Below, in pieces: positions 11,366-23,619 of a stretch of DNA of 64,000 nucleotides (its first letter is position 1; the number at the start of each line of letters is the position of its first letter). A program made the translations under genes and the position numbers. Origin of the DNA: Calliopum simillimum (taxonomy: Eukaryota > Arthropoda > Insecta > Diptera > Lauxaniidae); assembly GCA_951812925.1 (NCBI GenBank), contig OX638368.1, positions 23,251,187-23,315,186 on the forward strand. Direction: 5' to 3'. The notes beneath the pieces are model-generated. The model made no database searches. It saw nothing but the letters and a program-made list of their open reading frames with translations, and was not told the DNA's origin.

Positions 11366-11367
11366 TA

Positions 11368-12604
11368 CCTAGGGCACTACTTATATTTTGGGAAATGGCA
11401 ACACTAATTTCAATAGCTAAAATCTGGCAACACCATAATAAAGTTTGACATTTTTTAGCATAAACGTGCTCACAACGTTTTGATGTATAAGTGCTATTTG
11501 TTTTGTTTCCAGTGAGTTAAGAAAATCAATTTGAAAAAAACATGGAAATTTCAAGAAAAAGTTTTCGTTGGATTATTTTTCACAACTTTCGAAGTGGATT
11601 ATGTCAACAAGAATGTGTCGATGAACTCAGTTCTTTGTATGACGTTAAAGCACTATCAAAAACCACAGTATATGGTTGGTATAGTGAATTCAATTGTGGA
11701 CGGAGTTCGGTCACCGACGAATTCCGTGAAGATCGTCCAAAATCGGTTGTGCCACAAAACATCGATGCAGTGCATGAACTGATAATGAATGATCGTCATG
11801 TGGCATACTGTGAGATAGAGGAATCCTTGCACATTACTTCCACTCCTATACATTCGATTTTGCATGAACACTTAGTTGTAAAAAAGTTTGTTTTCGTTGG
11901 AAACCCCATAGCTTATCAATCGCTCAAAAAAAGGTCGCATCGTTTGGTGTAAGGAAATGATTAAAAAATTCAACCGTGGTGCTTCAAAAGACGTAAGATC
12001 GTGACAGGTGACGAATCGTGGATATGAGCCGGAAACAAAACAGCAATCGACCGTGTGGGTATTCCAAGACGAGCTAAATCCAACAAAAGTTGTTCGTGGA
12101 AGAAGCACAGCGAAGCAAATGGTCGCCTTTTCTACGGCAGAACGGGTCATGATCCCACTGTTCCGCTTGAACAACGTAGGACTGTCAATTCAGAGTGGTA
12201 CACGACCATTTATTTGCCGGAAGCCTTCGGATAAACTCGTAAAACCAACCCCCGAAGACGAATCATTCTCCATCATGACAATGCGAGCTCTCACACATCT
12301 CGTTAAACAGGTGAATTTTTGAGCAGTCAAAACATCGAATTGATAACTCATCCTCCGTACAGTCCTGATTTGGCACCCAATGACTTCTTCTTATTCCCAA
12401 ACATCAAAGGTAAATTGCGTGGTCAACGATTTACGAGCGCCGAAGAAGCAGTTGAAGCGTTCAAAAACCATGTTTTGGAGGTGTCTCAAGAGGAATGGAA
12501 AAACTGCTATGACAAATGGAATATTTTGAAAAACAATAAAGCCATTTTCAATTAAAAATGTTTGTTATTATTTGCTATTCCCGAAATATAAGTACTGTCC
12601 CTCG
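11368..12604 (+). mobile_element. mariner element, full length but decayed (copy 1)
   Basis: TA dinucleotides flank both ends (11366-7, 12605-6). The terminal inverted repeats are about 25 bp: left CCTAGGGCACTACTTATATT, right the complement of CGAGGGACAGTACTTATATT. The 1,237-bp length is right for an intact mariner. The transposase between is broken (separate entry). The second copy at 17,796-18,930 shares both the TIR and the 5' UTR. Confidence 0.85.
11542..12555 (+). pseudogene. mariner transposase, inactivated
   Basis: Starts MEISRKSFRWIIFHNF, the N-terminal helix-turn-helix of mariner transposases, followed by VYGWYSEFNCGRSS. All three catalytic acidic residues can be read in different frames: TGDESW near 12005, HHDNA near 12275 and SPDLAPNDFF near 12365, the DD34D arrangement. 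Frameshifts near 11920 and 12150 and stops (for example the TGA after TGDESWI) break it. The last frame ends normally at 12555. Confidence 0.85.
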
Positions 12605-12606
12605 TA

Positions 12607-13663
12607 TTGCCAAATTTGAGCTAAATCGTTTTCCTTCATATACAAAGTTACTCACTTCTGTTTCACTTGTTTAACTTCCAATTGGCACGTGCCAGCTGAC
12701 CCTTTCTTGATTGTAAAAACTGACCTTAGGCTAACCAAGTAAACTTAAATGACCATGATGATGACCCATGTTAGCGCATCAAATCGTTATTCCTTTTGTT
12801 TGTGCAGCCTTTGTTATGTCTGAGGTATACAAAAGATTATAAGCAAAGTGTGCCAGATCACTGGCCAGTGGTCAATTTGGTGAAGGGTTGCTGGTGTTGA
12901 AAAAAAAAAACGTACATAAATCTTAGACTACAAGTTGTCGAATTTTGAAAAAATTATTTTGATGTATTTTTATGCCAACAGCATTTAATCCTTGGATTGA
13001 TCTTCGTTATGTTTGAATTCTTAAAATGTTTCATTTAAGTTGTGTAACAAAAGCATTTATTTTATTGTGTATTACGAGTATTTTACTCAATTCCCACTTT
13101 AATCCTTTCTTTATTAAATGATCTCCCAAGAAATCGCCAGATGTGCGACTTTTGATGCACACATACTTAGTATGAAAACGAATTATAGTTTTTCCACAAA
13201 GCATATGAAAGCAAAAATTGGAAAAAAGGTCACGCAAAATAAAACCAGACTTTAAACTCTCATGATGATGCTGCGATCAGCGCTTGTACGAGTATACACG
13301 GTCGATGGATATGCCGGATGAACGTGTGCTGCTCTATCGTAGGTCATTTTCATAACGTTTTTTGCACATCATCCCTTAAACACTGTTTCAACAGAAACAA
13401 CAACAACATTGCCAAAACAAAACTAAATCTAAAATTACTAACAAAGTTATTTATTTTTATAAATTTCAAAATGAAATTCTTCAATGAATGAAAGAAAGGG
13501 TTGCCAGTGACAGAAAAAACTGTAAAAAAAACCATACGCTTATGCGACCGCTGGTCCTTTTTGCCCTTTTGCGCACGAACAAACGAATATGCGCCAAAGT
13601 ACACCTAAACAAAAGAGATCATTCACCCGTGTTTTAGAGAAAATTTGTTGAAACAGTGTTGAG
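12607..13663. other. Intergenic, nothing recognised
   Basis: No gene, repeat boundary or structured motif could be supported. Confidence 0.4.
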
Positions 13664-13665
13664 TA

Positions 13666-13752
13666 CACAGCAAAAAGTTTAAGGAAAAAGTATAAACTTT
13701 GGATTTGTATTCATTCCAAAGTTTATACTTTATCCTCAAACTTTTTGCTGTG
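13666..13752. repeat. 87-bp palindromic MITE with TA duplication
   Basis: CACAGCAAAAAGTTTAAGGA at the left is matched inverted at the right by ATCCTCAAACTTTTTGCTGTG, with TA on each side. The arms extend to AAAGTATAAACTTTGGA and leave a loop of about 14 bp. TA target and short TIRs suggest a Tc1/mariner-mobilised MITE. Confidence 0.7.
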
Positions 13753-14032
13753 TAGGAAACAGCACTTTAAATAAGAAATTAACTCTTCCAAAATCAAGAC
13801 TCCAAAATTTGGAATTTCAAAACAGTTTTTCCAGTTCCATGACCAATAGAATTGTTTTCGATTCCCTCCCAGAAAAGTCCAATTTGAAATAGAATTTTCT
13901 GCAATTTTCTAATTTCTCTGAAGGAAAATTATAAACGAGAGCTTTTCGGACTAAATCCTTAATTCTGGTCTAGTAAACGAACACTTTGAATGCTAATTTT
14001 TATAAAAAAAATAAGCGGAATCGATAAATGTG

Positions 14033-14170
14033 TAGTTAGATATCAAAACTGCCTAAGTTCCTCTCCGATATGTGCGCAAAATAAAATAAATAAAAATTAT
14101 ATTAATGAAATTTATTTTATTTTGCCTTCATATCAAAGAGGGACTTAGGCAGTTTTGACATTTAACAACA
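14033..14170. repeat. Short imperfect palindrome
   Basis: ATCAAAACTGCCTAAG...GCAAAATAAAATAAA on the left pairs with TTTATTTTATTTTGC...CTTAGGCAGTTTTGACAT on the right. MITE-like; no clear target duplication. Confidence 0.55.
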
Positions 14171-14621
14171 TAAAAGATCTAAAAACTATAAAGGAAATTT
14201 TTTAAGATTTTATCCGTTTTAGGGAAATTAGTTTTATTTTTTTGGGAAGGTTCGAAATTTTTAACTGGGTAGCAGTTCGTAGCTCAACTCAGCTTAAATT
14301 GGATTTTAATGAAAAAGACTACTTTCAAATTTTACAGTGGACCTGAACCCATCTAGCTCACGGTGTTCAAATAAGATATCTTATTGGGACGACGTGCCGT
14401 ACCCTTAATTTTTTGCTGAAATCAATAGTCCTAAACCACCTGAGTAAAATGATATGCTTTTTAAAATCGAAACCTTGGCACTTCTTTTTTTATTGGGCAA
14501 AATGGGTTAATAGATAGTTTTGATAGATCTAAGCATTTCGAATCCGGTCTCAATTGATTTTCGAGATATCCTGACTTAAAAGTGCTAAAAATACCCTTTT
14601 TCGCTATTTTTGAAGCGTTAC

Positions 14622-16060
14622 AATGTATGTATGTATGTATGTATTCTCCTTTAACTCCTAGGAAGAGCATAGGGCCAATATGAAATATCTCCATTCGTCG
14701 CGATCCCTTGCGATGACTTTGATATCTTGCCACGACTTCGCGTTTCTTGGATTCTTTTTTCCAGCGACCTTTTCCAGTTGGTTTTGGGTCTACCACGTCC
14801 TCTACTGCCTTGTGGATTCCACTCAAGAGCCTGGCGACAAACTTCGCTGTGTGGTTTCCGGAGAGTATGATCAATCCATCCCCATTTGCGCAGCTTGACC
14901 TCGTTCGCTATAGCCCTCTGATTGCATTTTTGATGTAGCTCGGCATTTGATATATTTCGAGGCCACCAAATCTTTAGTATACGCCTTAAGCATTTGTTGA
15001 CGAATACTTGCAGCTTGTTCGTTAGTTGTTCAGTAAGAATACATGTTTCGCACCCACATAACAAAACCGATTTCACATTCGAATCAAAAATGCGCACTCT
15101 CGTTTTAGTGGATGAAGACCATATTTTGTTCAGTTGAGCAAACGCGCCTTTTGCTTTTGCTATTCTTGAGTTGATATCCTCTTTTGCTTCACCATCCATG
15201 GAGATAATGCTGCCTAGATACGTGAAACTATCGACGTTTTCGATGTCATCACTGCCAGCTCTAAACGTGATGTCATTCCTGTTTGCGTTTAACTTCATGC
15301 TTTTAGTCTTGGATACGTTGATTTTTAGGCCGGCCTTTTGTGATTCCAAGACAAAGTCTTCAATTTTGCTTTGCATATTTGAATGTTTGGACGATAAGAG
15401 GCAGATGTCGTCAGCGTAGTCGAGATCTTCTAGTTCTTCGGTAAAGTTCCATTGGATACCCCGTTTGGCCTTATTAAGAGCTTTATCTAGGTTATCATCA
15501 AGAACGATGAGGAAGAGAGATGGTGATAGTAGACACCCCTGCCGTACGCCTGAATTAGTGGTGAATGTCGGTGACAACAACCCGTTGTGTAACACACTGC
15601 ATTTAAAGCCTTCATATTGTGCACGTACTAAGTTTATGGCCTTTGCGGCAATACCTCTTCGTTGCAGTGAAACCCAGATGTTTTCTCGGGAGACACTGTC
15701 GAAGGCAGTGCTATAGTCTACAAAGACAAGTTGAAGTGCAGCACGCCACTCGCATGATAGTTCGACAATTAGTCTGAGGGTGTTGATTTGATCCACGCAT
15801 GATCGGTTTCGCCGGAATCCTGCCTGTTGCTTTCGAATGACCGAATCAAGTTTTCCATTTACTCTGTTCAGAAGCACTTTTGTCAATACTTTTGATGGTA
15901 CTGAAAGCAAGGTAATGCCGCTTAGGTCACCTTTTTTCGGCAGTTTGACTAACATGCCATGTAGTAAATATCTCAAAACTAGTTTCGAGTTGGTTGTCAC
16001 ATTATTGCATAACACTCTCCAAATATCAACAATAATTTGTAGCTTTTTAATCAATCAACT
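14622..16060 (-). mobile_element. RTE-clade non-LTR retrotransposon, 5'-truncated (copy 1)
   Basis: Minus-strand element with a long RT frame (separate entry) and a 3' tail of TACA repeats (plus strand ATGT at 14624-14643), as RTE elements end in short simple repeats. The 5' end is near 16,060, before which reads no endonuclease. Copy 2 lies 7 kb away in the same orientation. Confidence 0.8.
14651..16054 (-). CDS. RTE reverse transcriptase (partial, long open frame)
   Basis: A 467-residue frame carrying RT motifs in order: MLVKLPKKGDLS near 34-45, AGFRRNRSCVDQI near 78, FVDYSTAFDS with Asp113, SGVRQGCLLSP near 168, and catalytic YADD at 213-216. The C-terminal part has WGWIDHTLRKP, the RTE RKW.W.GH..R motif. 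A short internal deletion after KGDLS removes a few conserved residues (CNNWR-type). The endonuclease is missing. Residues before about 34 do not look like RTE and may be flanking DNA. Confidence 0.85.
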   Translation of the reverse strand: MIKKLQIIVDIWRVLCNNVTTNSKLVLRYLLHGMLVKLPKKGDLSGITLLSVPSKVLTKVLLNRVNGKLDSVIRKQQAGFRRNRSCVDQINTLRLIVELSCEWRAALQLVFVDYSTAFDSVSRENIWVSLQRRGIAAKAINLVRAQYEGFKCSVLHNGLLSPTFTTNSGVRQGCLLSPSLFLIVLDDNLDKALNKAKRGIQWNFTEELEDLDYADDICLLSSKHSNMQSKIEDFVLESQKAGLKINVSKTKSMKLNANRNDITFRAGSDDIENVDSFTYLGSIISMDGEAKEDINSRIAKAKGAFAQLNKIWSSSTKTRVRIFDSNVKSVLLCGCETCILTEQLTNKLQVFVNKCLRRILKIWWPRNISNAELHQKCNQRAIANEVKLRKWGWIDHTLRKPHSEVCRQALEWNPQGSRGRGRPKTNWKRSLEKRIQETRSRGKISKSSQGIATNGDISYWPYALPRS

Positions 16061-17640
16061 AAACTCTTATGTCGATCATATAATTTTTCTTTCTACATAT
16101 TTTCATCTTAAACAATAAAATGTCGAAAGGAAGTCTACTATTCATTTTACATAGGAATATAAGCATATTGAACATCTATCTACATTTGTATTGAAAGACT
16201 ACATACTTCGGGTTCGCGTTTTATTACAAAATATCCAAAAAACATCTGCTTCCTTAACTTTATCAGATATTTTCGCATTAAAATAACAATTCCGTCTGTT
16301 TAATTCTTAAAGAAATCATAAAATTTTACCCCTTTTATCAAATAAAGAAAACCCAGAACAATTTGCGAAATACTTACGAGTATCATATTTCGCAGCGCAT
16401 ACATAGCAACACAAAACACGACGAAGCACCTCATACCACTGAAAACAGTAACGCAAATGATCGATGCACAATCAATCTAAAGGCGGAACCCTTTCACGCA
16501 AGAAAGTCCATGCGTAATACAATCCTTCCATTTATCCATCGATCATGCATCTTCCGCAAACATTGCAATGCTTGCAATTTCCGCAGTAGTGCGCAAAAAA
16601 AATTCCCATGGCATGAAAGTGTAGAAATCGTTTGGAAAAAAGGATTTCATTGAAATTTACGACAGATCAAATAACTACGATCACTGCCAATGCACGGCAA
16701 TGCAGGTATCAAAGGGTACTAAAAAATAGAAAAGACAATGCCAGCATTGTAAAAACATTGAACCTTAGCCAAAAAAAAAAAAAAAAAAAATGAAAAATGA
16801 AAAAAAGAAAAGGCGAAAACTTTTAAAGAAAAACACAGACGCGATCAGTTCAATATGTCACGTCTTATGATGTCATTTTTTTTTCTTTCGTTTTACGAAT
16901 TATTTTTATAAAAATCAACAACGAGTTTTTTGATATTTTTGCCTGTTTCGAGTAGTAGCAGCAGCAGCAACAACCCCCAAACAGAATTTAATCCATTTCT
17001 GCAGATAGTCATCGGGTTCACAGTAAATTACATCCAAAGGTGAAAAGTAAACAAAGAAACTGTGGAGAAAGGATCACAACCCTTGCGATCCTTTTGCAAA
17101 TCGATTTCTCTTTCGTATTTTTTAATGATCTTTATTTAAGAATTGCTGTTTAAAAATTTTTTTTTTTGTAAAATCTCTTTTTGACCCATAGCTAAAAGAA
17201 TATTTGGAGGAATAAAGAAAAAACGAAGAAAATAAATCTTAGATCAAAAAAGATCATTACAGATATATGAGATATTTAGAAAGTGTTCGGTATCGAAAAT
17301 AAATGCTGACTACCCTTAGGCCATTTCACATAGGGAGCAAATCTGTCTGTGTGCAAAAATAATAGGAATATTAAAGAAATTCTTCACCCGTGAAAAAATC
17401 TTTGCCACAACTAAATTTACCAAGGAGACCCTGAGCAATAAAGGTTGACGACGTCTATCAAGGTTAAATGTTCATTGAAGAAATTTGATTAAAAGCAACT
17501 TTTCGTTTCAACAAAAAAAGAAAATGGCTTTGAAATGTTGCGATAAATACTATTGACTGTTTCTGAGCAAAAAAAATTATATGATTTATATTCTAAATTG
17601 CTCAAGTAATATGTAAATGCAAACAATATAAAGTTAAGTA
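16061..17640. other. Intergenic, nothing recognised
   Basis: Contains a long A run (16771-16791) and short CAG-like repeats near 16960. A 96-residue open frame at 16363-16653 has no recognisable features. Confidence 0.4.
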
Positions 17641-17647
17641 GAACATT

Positions 17648-17795
17648 CAGGCCTGTTCCGAAATCCGTGTGATTCCAATTACCTCTCATTTAGGAGGCTT
17701 TTTAATGAAAACGATGAGTCGAGCGATAAAAAGAATCAAAATATTTTTGGCGGAAATTTACACATTCTACAAATAATATTGATTTTCATTAACCA
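17648..17795. repeat. Half of a CCTGTTCC foldback element, cut by a deletion
   Basis: GGCCTGTTCCGAAATCCGTG, the CTCATTTAGGAGGC phrase and CTACAAATAATATTGATTT match the arms of the foldback at 57,571-57,961. The match stops at about 17,795, exactly where the mariner transposase text begins. Only one arm remains. Confidence 0.65.
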
Positions 17796-18756
17796 TTTGT
17801 CATAGCAGTTTTCCTATCCTCTTGAGACACCTCCAAAACATGGTTTTTGAACGCTTCAACTGCTTCTTCGGCACTCGTCAACCGTTGACCACGCAGTATA
17901 CCTTTGATGTTTGGCAACAGGAAGAAGTTATTGGGTGCCAAATCAGGACTGTACGGAGGATGATGTTTTGACTGCTCAAAAATTCACCTGTTTCACGAGA
18001 TGTGTGAGAGCGCGCATTGTTATGATGGAGAATCATTCGTCTTCTTGGGTTGGTTTTACGAATTTCTCCGAAGACTTCCGGTAAAAAAATGGTCGTGTAC
18101 CACTCAGAATTGACCGTCCTACGTTGCTCAAGCGGAATAGTGGCCTCATGACCCATTCGGCCGAAGAAACAGGCGAACATTTGCTTCGCTGTGCTTCTTC
18201 CACGAACAACTTTGTTGGACTTAGCTCGTCTTGAAATACCCACACGGTCGATTGCTATTTTGTTTTCAGCTCATACGCATATATCCATGATTCGTCACCT
18301 GTCACGATCTGATACACGTCTATTAAAGCACCACGGTCGAATTTTTTATCATTTCCTTACAGCAAACGTTGCGATCCTTTTTTTGAGCGATTGATAAATT
18401 ATGAAGTTTCCAACGAGAACAAACGTTTTTTACAACTAAGTGTTCATGCAAAATCGAATGTTTTGGAGTAGAACTAATGTGCAAAGATGCCTCTATCTCA
18501 TTATATGCCAGATGACGATCTTTCATTATCAGTTCATGCACTGCATCGATGTTTTATGGCACAACACTTCACGGAATTCGTCGGTGACCAAACTCCGACC
18601 ACAATTGAATTCACTATACCAACCATATACTGTGATTTTTGATTTTGCTTTATCGCCATACAAAGAACTGCGTTCATCGACACATTCTTGTTGACATAAT
18701 CCACGTCGAAAGTTGTGAAAAATATTCCAACAAAAACCTTTTCTTGAAATTTCCAT
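17796..18756 (-). pseudogene. mariner transposase copy 2, inactivated with a mutated catalytic Asp
   Basis: Starts MEISRKGFCWNIFHNF at 18756. A deletion of about 14 bp relative to copy 1 near 18570 shifts the frame, and a further shift lies near 18245. The second catalytic residue reads Asn (HHNNA instead of HHDNA, near 18025), so this copy would be dead even with its frame intact. Confidence 0.8.
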
Positions 18757-18930
18757 TTTTTGGCCAAATTGATTTTCTTAACTCACTGGAAACAAAACAA
18801 GAAGCACTTGTATATCAAAAAGTTGTGAGTACGTTTATGCTTAAAAATGTCAAACTTTATTATGGTTTTGCCAGATTTTAGCTATTGACATTAGTGTTGC
18901 CAGTTCCCGAAATATAAGTAGTGCCCCTCG
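17796..18930 (-). mobile_element. mariner element, 3'-truncated (copy 2)
   Basis: The 5' TIR (complement of CGAGGGGCACTACTTATATT) ends at 18930 beside a TA. The transposase 3' end, 3' UTR and second TIR are missing: the sequence breaks off at the CYDKW-equivalent codons and goes directly into a foldback-repeat arm. Orientation is opposite to copy 1, 6 kb away. Confidence 0.85.
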
Positions 18931-19018
18931 TATAGTGAGGGGACCAACTTCTATGTATGTCAATTCTATATAAAAAAAATAATTTTCGAAGAGTAAATAC
19001 AGAAAAACAGTAGCTCAA

Positions 19019-19587
19019 ATATATGAAGCACTCCACGCCAAGTGTACAAAAAAAAAATTTTTTTTTTCTCCGATTTCGCACAAATTTGGCAATATGGTAG
19101 ATCCGGTGTGCAAGAACAACAATCCGAGAGGATTTGATCCTAGTACCATTTGTTGTTAAAATACAGGGTGTTGAAGTTGGCGTTTTTAGTCATTTTCATG
19201 AAAAGGGTGTTTTTTCAAAAATTTATAACTTAAACTAAAGTTTGTAAATTGATAAATCTATGTTAATGGTCCCATTCACTTTGAAGTGTTCTTTTTATAA
19301 AAAAAATATTTCTTGGTGAAAAAATTTTTTTTTCACCAAAATTTTTTACACTTAAAAATACTTTTGAATTTTTTTTAAAAAAAGCCCCCTTTGATTTTTT
19401 TTAAAGGTACTTTAAATTAAAGCATAATTTATAAGCTTAAAAATGATGTGTGATTCAAGATGGGATTCGGATGCTAAATGGGAGTTTTTGGCTTTTGAAC
19501 GCCCGCGGAAGGCAAAAATCTTTTTTTACTCGAGAGGAAAGCATCTTACGTACACTTGGTACACTTGGCGTGGAGTGCTTCATATAT
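19019..19587. repeat. TIR element of about 569 bp
   Basis: ATATATGAAGCACTCCACGC begins the left end, and its complement GCGTGGAGTGCTTCATATAT ends the right; the repeat is about 29 bp including CAAGTGTAC. The interior is AT-rich and non-coding. The target duplication is not clear. Confidence 0.65.
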
Positions 19588-21364
19588 GTACAAATAATGT
19601 CTTATAAGTTTTTTAGAAAATAACGAAATGAAAAACAGGCAAATTAAGTGCAAAAAGGAAGCGGTTAAGGACAGGACGGAGAATGAGTTTTTAACACTTT
19701 ATGCTATAATTTCATAGTAAAATATTAAAAATTATTTTTTTTTTCAAGCTATTCGTATTGTATTAAAAAGTTAAAATATCAAAATTTCAATTTAAACATG
19801 GTTTTAAGCCCGGGACATATAATGGTAACTTTTTTGGAGAATCACCCATATGCGTTTGTTTCATTTTTTTGCTTACGCGTGATCAAAAAGTTTACTCACT
19901 GTATGTGCTATGTTCATAGTACTATAAGTAATTGGCGCCACTTTGGAATAATTTGTTGTAGTTTTTTTAAAAAAAAAAAAATTGATAAAAACAACTATCA
20001 TCTCTTACGAGTAAAGGCACCAAAAAGTCGTTTCTTTCTATTCGCTAAGATTTTTTTTTGAAATTGCAAGACAGTTATAACGAATTCCCATGATTTCCCA
20101 TGAAAAGAATGCACCAAATAAAAAGGTATCATACAGACAAAATGAAAACTTTAAAATAAAATTTACTTGCATTAGCAAAAAAAAAAATCCAAAAACTAGA
20201 CAAAGGGATGATTCCTTCCGTAACTGGACCCAGGAATAAAAGCATAAGGCGACGCGCCGCGAGATGATGTTTCTTAATGCAAACCGGTTTGGACATCATC
20301 ATTTTTTTTTGAAGCTTTAAATATTTAAATTATGCAAGATTGGGTCGCTGTCATCCGCTATGGACCCTTTGTTAAAGTTACCTCTTTTGCAGCAATTGCT
20401 ATGGAAAAATAGCTAAACTGAAAAAAAAAGAAAAAAATTTAATGAAAATAACAATAGCAATATGGAAGATCAGGTCAGTTGGTAGTATGTAGTATGCATA
20501 AAATATGGTATGTGTTTTATTTCGAAAGGGCAATGCGTTAAAGGGATTTACGAAAAATGGCGGCATACGAGTTGATTGTTGTTGGCCATTCAAGAAGGGA
20601 CTGTGGTTATTTTCTTAAAACCGTCGTTGTTATAATTAGAGGGTCACAAGGCTAATGTCACAATATGTTTCCAAATACATACAACTTTATGTAGATTTTT
20701 TTTTTTTGCAAAATTTTTTCATGTTTTCAAATTAACCGTTACTTTTAACAAGTTTTTTATTCGAAAGTAACTTGAAACGACATTATTCCCTATAAATCTG
20801 CGGGAAATAAAATCGCGTTTTTATTGGAAACATTTCAAATTAACTTATTTAGATACTGTTTAAATAAGAAGTTATTTTTTTCTACAAAGAAAAGCATAAA
20901 TCTGCGACACGCGCCATGAGAACTCACCCCTTGCTCGAATGACCATCAAAACTGACCATATGCAAATTATGCTTGACCACACAAAATCAAAACTCGTGCC
21001 GAAGTTTTGTGTAGATAATAAAACTCAATTGGTCAGTTTTTCTAATTGTCGTGTATGACAATGAGTTTATAGTTGTATATTCTTAAAGATGATGAATGTT
21101 GGCATCAAAAAAGTGTCAATTCTGGTTTTTATTGGCATGAAATTTTACGTGAGGGGCAGTCAATTTAACATTAATTTACTGTTTAGGCATGCCATGGTTA
21201 GATTTGAGTAGGCAGACTATCGAAAAAATACTCATAATGTGTCATATTAATAGACACACTTAAACCAAAGTTGACCCAGTTTTTTTTTTTATAAAGGGGA
21301 CAAAAGGACCCATAAGAACAGAATTTTACGGTTAAAGATATTCTAAAAAATTGTTCTTTACTTG
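19588..21364. other. Intergenic, nothing recognised
   Basis: AT-rich; short open frames only, with no features above chance. Confidence 0.4.
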
Positions 21365-21376
21365 ATTTTATGATGA

Positions 21377-22674
21377 TGTATGTATTCTCCTTTAACTCCT
21401 AGAAGGAGCATAAGGCCAATATAAAACGTTTTCATTTGTTGCGATCCCTTACGATGACTTTGATCATTTGCCACGATTTTCTCGACTCTTGTATTTCCTT
21501 TTCCAGTGCCCTTTTCCAGTTGGTTTTGGGTCTACCACATCCTCTACTGCCTTGTGGATTGCACTCAAGAGCCTGGCGACAAACTTCGCTGTGTGGTTTC
21601 CGAAGAATGTGACCAATCCATTTCCATTTGCGCAGCTTGACCTCGTTTGCTATAGCCCTCTGATTGCATTTTTGATGTAGCTCGGCTACATCATAGTGAC
21701 ATAGTGCGTGGCCACCAAACATTTAGTATAAGCCTTAGACATTTGTTGCCGAATACTTGCAGCTTGTTCGTTAGTTGTTCAGTAACAAGCCACGTTTCGC
21801 ACCCATATAACAAAACCGATTTCACATTCGAATCAAAAATGCGCACTCTCGTTTTGGTGGATATAACGGATGAAGACCATATTTTGTTCAGTTGAGCAAA
21901 CGCGCCTTTTGCTTTTGCTATTCTTGAGTTGATATCCTCTTTTGCTCCACCATCCATGGAGATAATGCTGCCTAAATATGTGAAACTATCGACGTTTTCG
22001 ATGTCATCACTGCCAGCTCATTCCTGTTTGCGTTTAGCTTCATGCTTTTAGTCTTGGATACGTTGATTTTTAGGCCGGCCTTTTGTGATTCCAAGACAAG
22101 GTCTTCAATTTTGCTTTGCATATCTGAGTGTTTGGACGATAAAAGGCAAATGTCGTCAGCGTAGTCGAGATCTTCTAGATGTTCGGTAAAGTTCCATTGG
22201 ATACCTCTTTTGGCCTTAATAAGCTTTATCTAGGATATCGTCAAGAACGATAAGGAAGAGAGATGGTGATAGTAAACACCCCTGCCGTACGCCTGAATTA
22301 GTGGTGAATGTCGGTGACAACAACCCGCATTTAAAGTCTTCATATTGTGTACGTACTAAGTTTATGGCCTTTGCGGCAATACCTCTTCGTTGCAGTGAAA
22401 CCCAGATGTTTTCTCGGGAGACACTGTCGAAGGAAGTGCTATAGTCTACGAAGGCAAGTTGAAACGCAGCACGCTACTCACATGATTGCTCGGCAATTAT
22501 TCTAAGGGTGTTGATTTGATCCATGCATGTTCGGTTTGGCCGGAATCCTGCTTGATGCCTTCGGATGACCAAATCAAGCTTTTCGCTTACCCTGTTTAGA
22601 AGCACTTTTGTCAGTACTTTTGATGGTACTGAGAGCAAAGTTATTCCTCTATAATTTCGGCACTCGCTTAGGTC
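21377..22674 (-). mobile_element. RTE non-LTR retrotransposon, 5'-truncated (copy 2)
   Basis: Flanked by an exact 12-bp duplication ATTTTATGATGA (21365-21376 and 22675-22686), so both ends are fixed. The RT frame is broken: the C-terminal pieces at 21432-21722 and 21691-21957 overlap in different frames, and the region up to 22,674 has small deletions relative to copy 1. The YADD codons are still readable near 22,155-22,165. A 5'-truncated insertion with a 12-bp duplication is typical of target-primed reverse transcription. Confidence 0.85.
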
Positions 22675-22689
22675 ATTTTATGATGACCT

Positions 22690-23580
22690 TGGAAAAAAAA
22701 GTTTAATCCAAAATGAAGATTTAAAGTTTTACAGTATGGTGAATTTTCGCAAAAACGTTTTTTGAGGTTTTTTTAGCCAGAAAAACCACATGTCGTTGAT
22801 TTAAGTTCCAATTTTTATTTTTTTTTTTCATATACCTTGCTTCAAGACAAAAAAATTTGATAAATCGCACGACTCATTCGGAGCATTTTTGAAAGCGCAA
22901 TAAAGTAAAATCCGCATTAAGCCAAGACTTTGCATAAATCGACGTTTCGCTAACTTTCTTTCTTTCGCTGACTTTCAAAAAAATGTAAAAAAATCTCAGC
23001 AAACTTTTTTGACACCCTCTTTCAGATTTTGGGGCGTAATTGTGAAAATTCCAAAAGTTTTTTTTTTGAATCAGTCTTACAAAAAAAGAGGTTACCCTAG
23101 CGTTTTAGAGACAACTTTTTTGTAGAAAGGCTTAGAAGGATTTCGCAAAAGTTCTGGACCTTTAAAGCTGATATTTTAATTTTTTTTTTCCTAATTTTCA
23201 CTTTGGCGGCCATTTTAGTATGAAAAAGATCCTTTTTTTAATTTTTTAGGAAACCCTTGTTAAATTCTAATTCAATAGCACATTTGTCAAACCAATTTTT
23301 TTAATTGAGGTCAAAAAAAAAAAAAAAATTTTGCAAGAACAATCCGTTTGAAGGGCTCCAGCATGCCAACGCATGCGAGTAACCCGTGTGTTACATAGAA
23401 AAGTATTTTTTTCCGACCTCAAATTAAAAAGTTGGTATGATAAATGTATCTCCGAATTAAAGGAAATTTAACGAGGACTCCAAAAAAATTTATTTAAGAT
23501 TATGCTAATAGGACCATTTTTTGACTTTAAACTTGGATTCAACGTCGAAAAGTTAGTTCATTCCAATATTTTTATTTTGT
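22690..23580. repeat. Foldback repeat related to the castor intron 3 element
   Basis: Shares GTTACCCTAGCGTTTTAGAG, TTTGGCGGCCATTTTAGTATG and AATTTTTTTAATTGAGGTC with 50,744-51,606, including the inverted return GACCTCAAATTAAAAAGTTGG near 23,420. The outer part (22,840-22,960, with TTCAAGACAAAAAAATTTGA) reappears inverted at about 31,430-31,520. Confidence 0.6.
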
Positions 23581-23619
23581 GTGTCAATGTTATTTATAAC
23601 ACCGTTCGATCCAAAAAAA

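Noticed and set aside
11872..12174. Minus-strand frame of 100 residues
   Set aside because: Antisense shadow of the mariner transposase.
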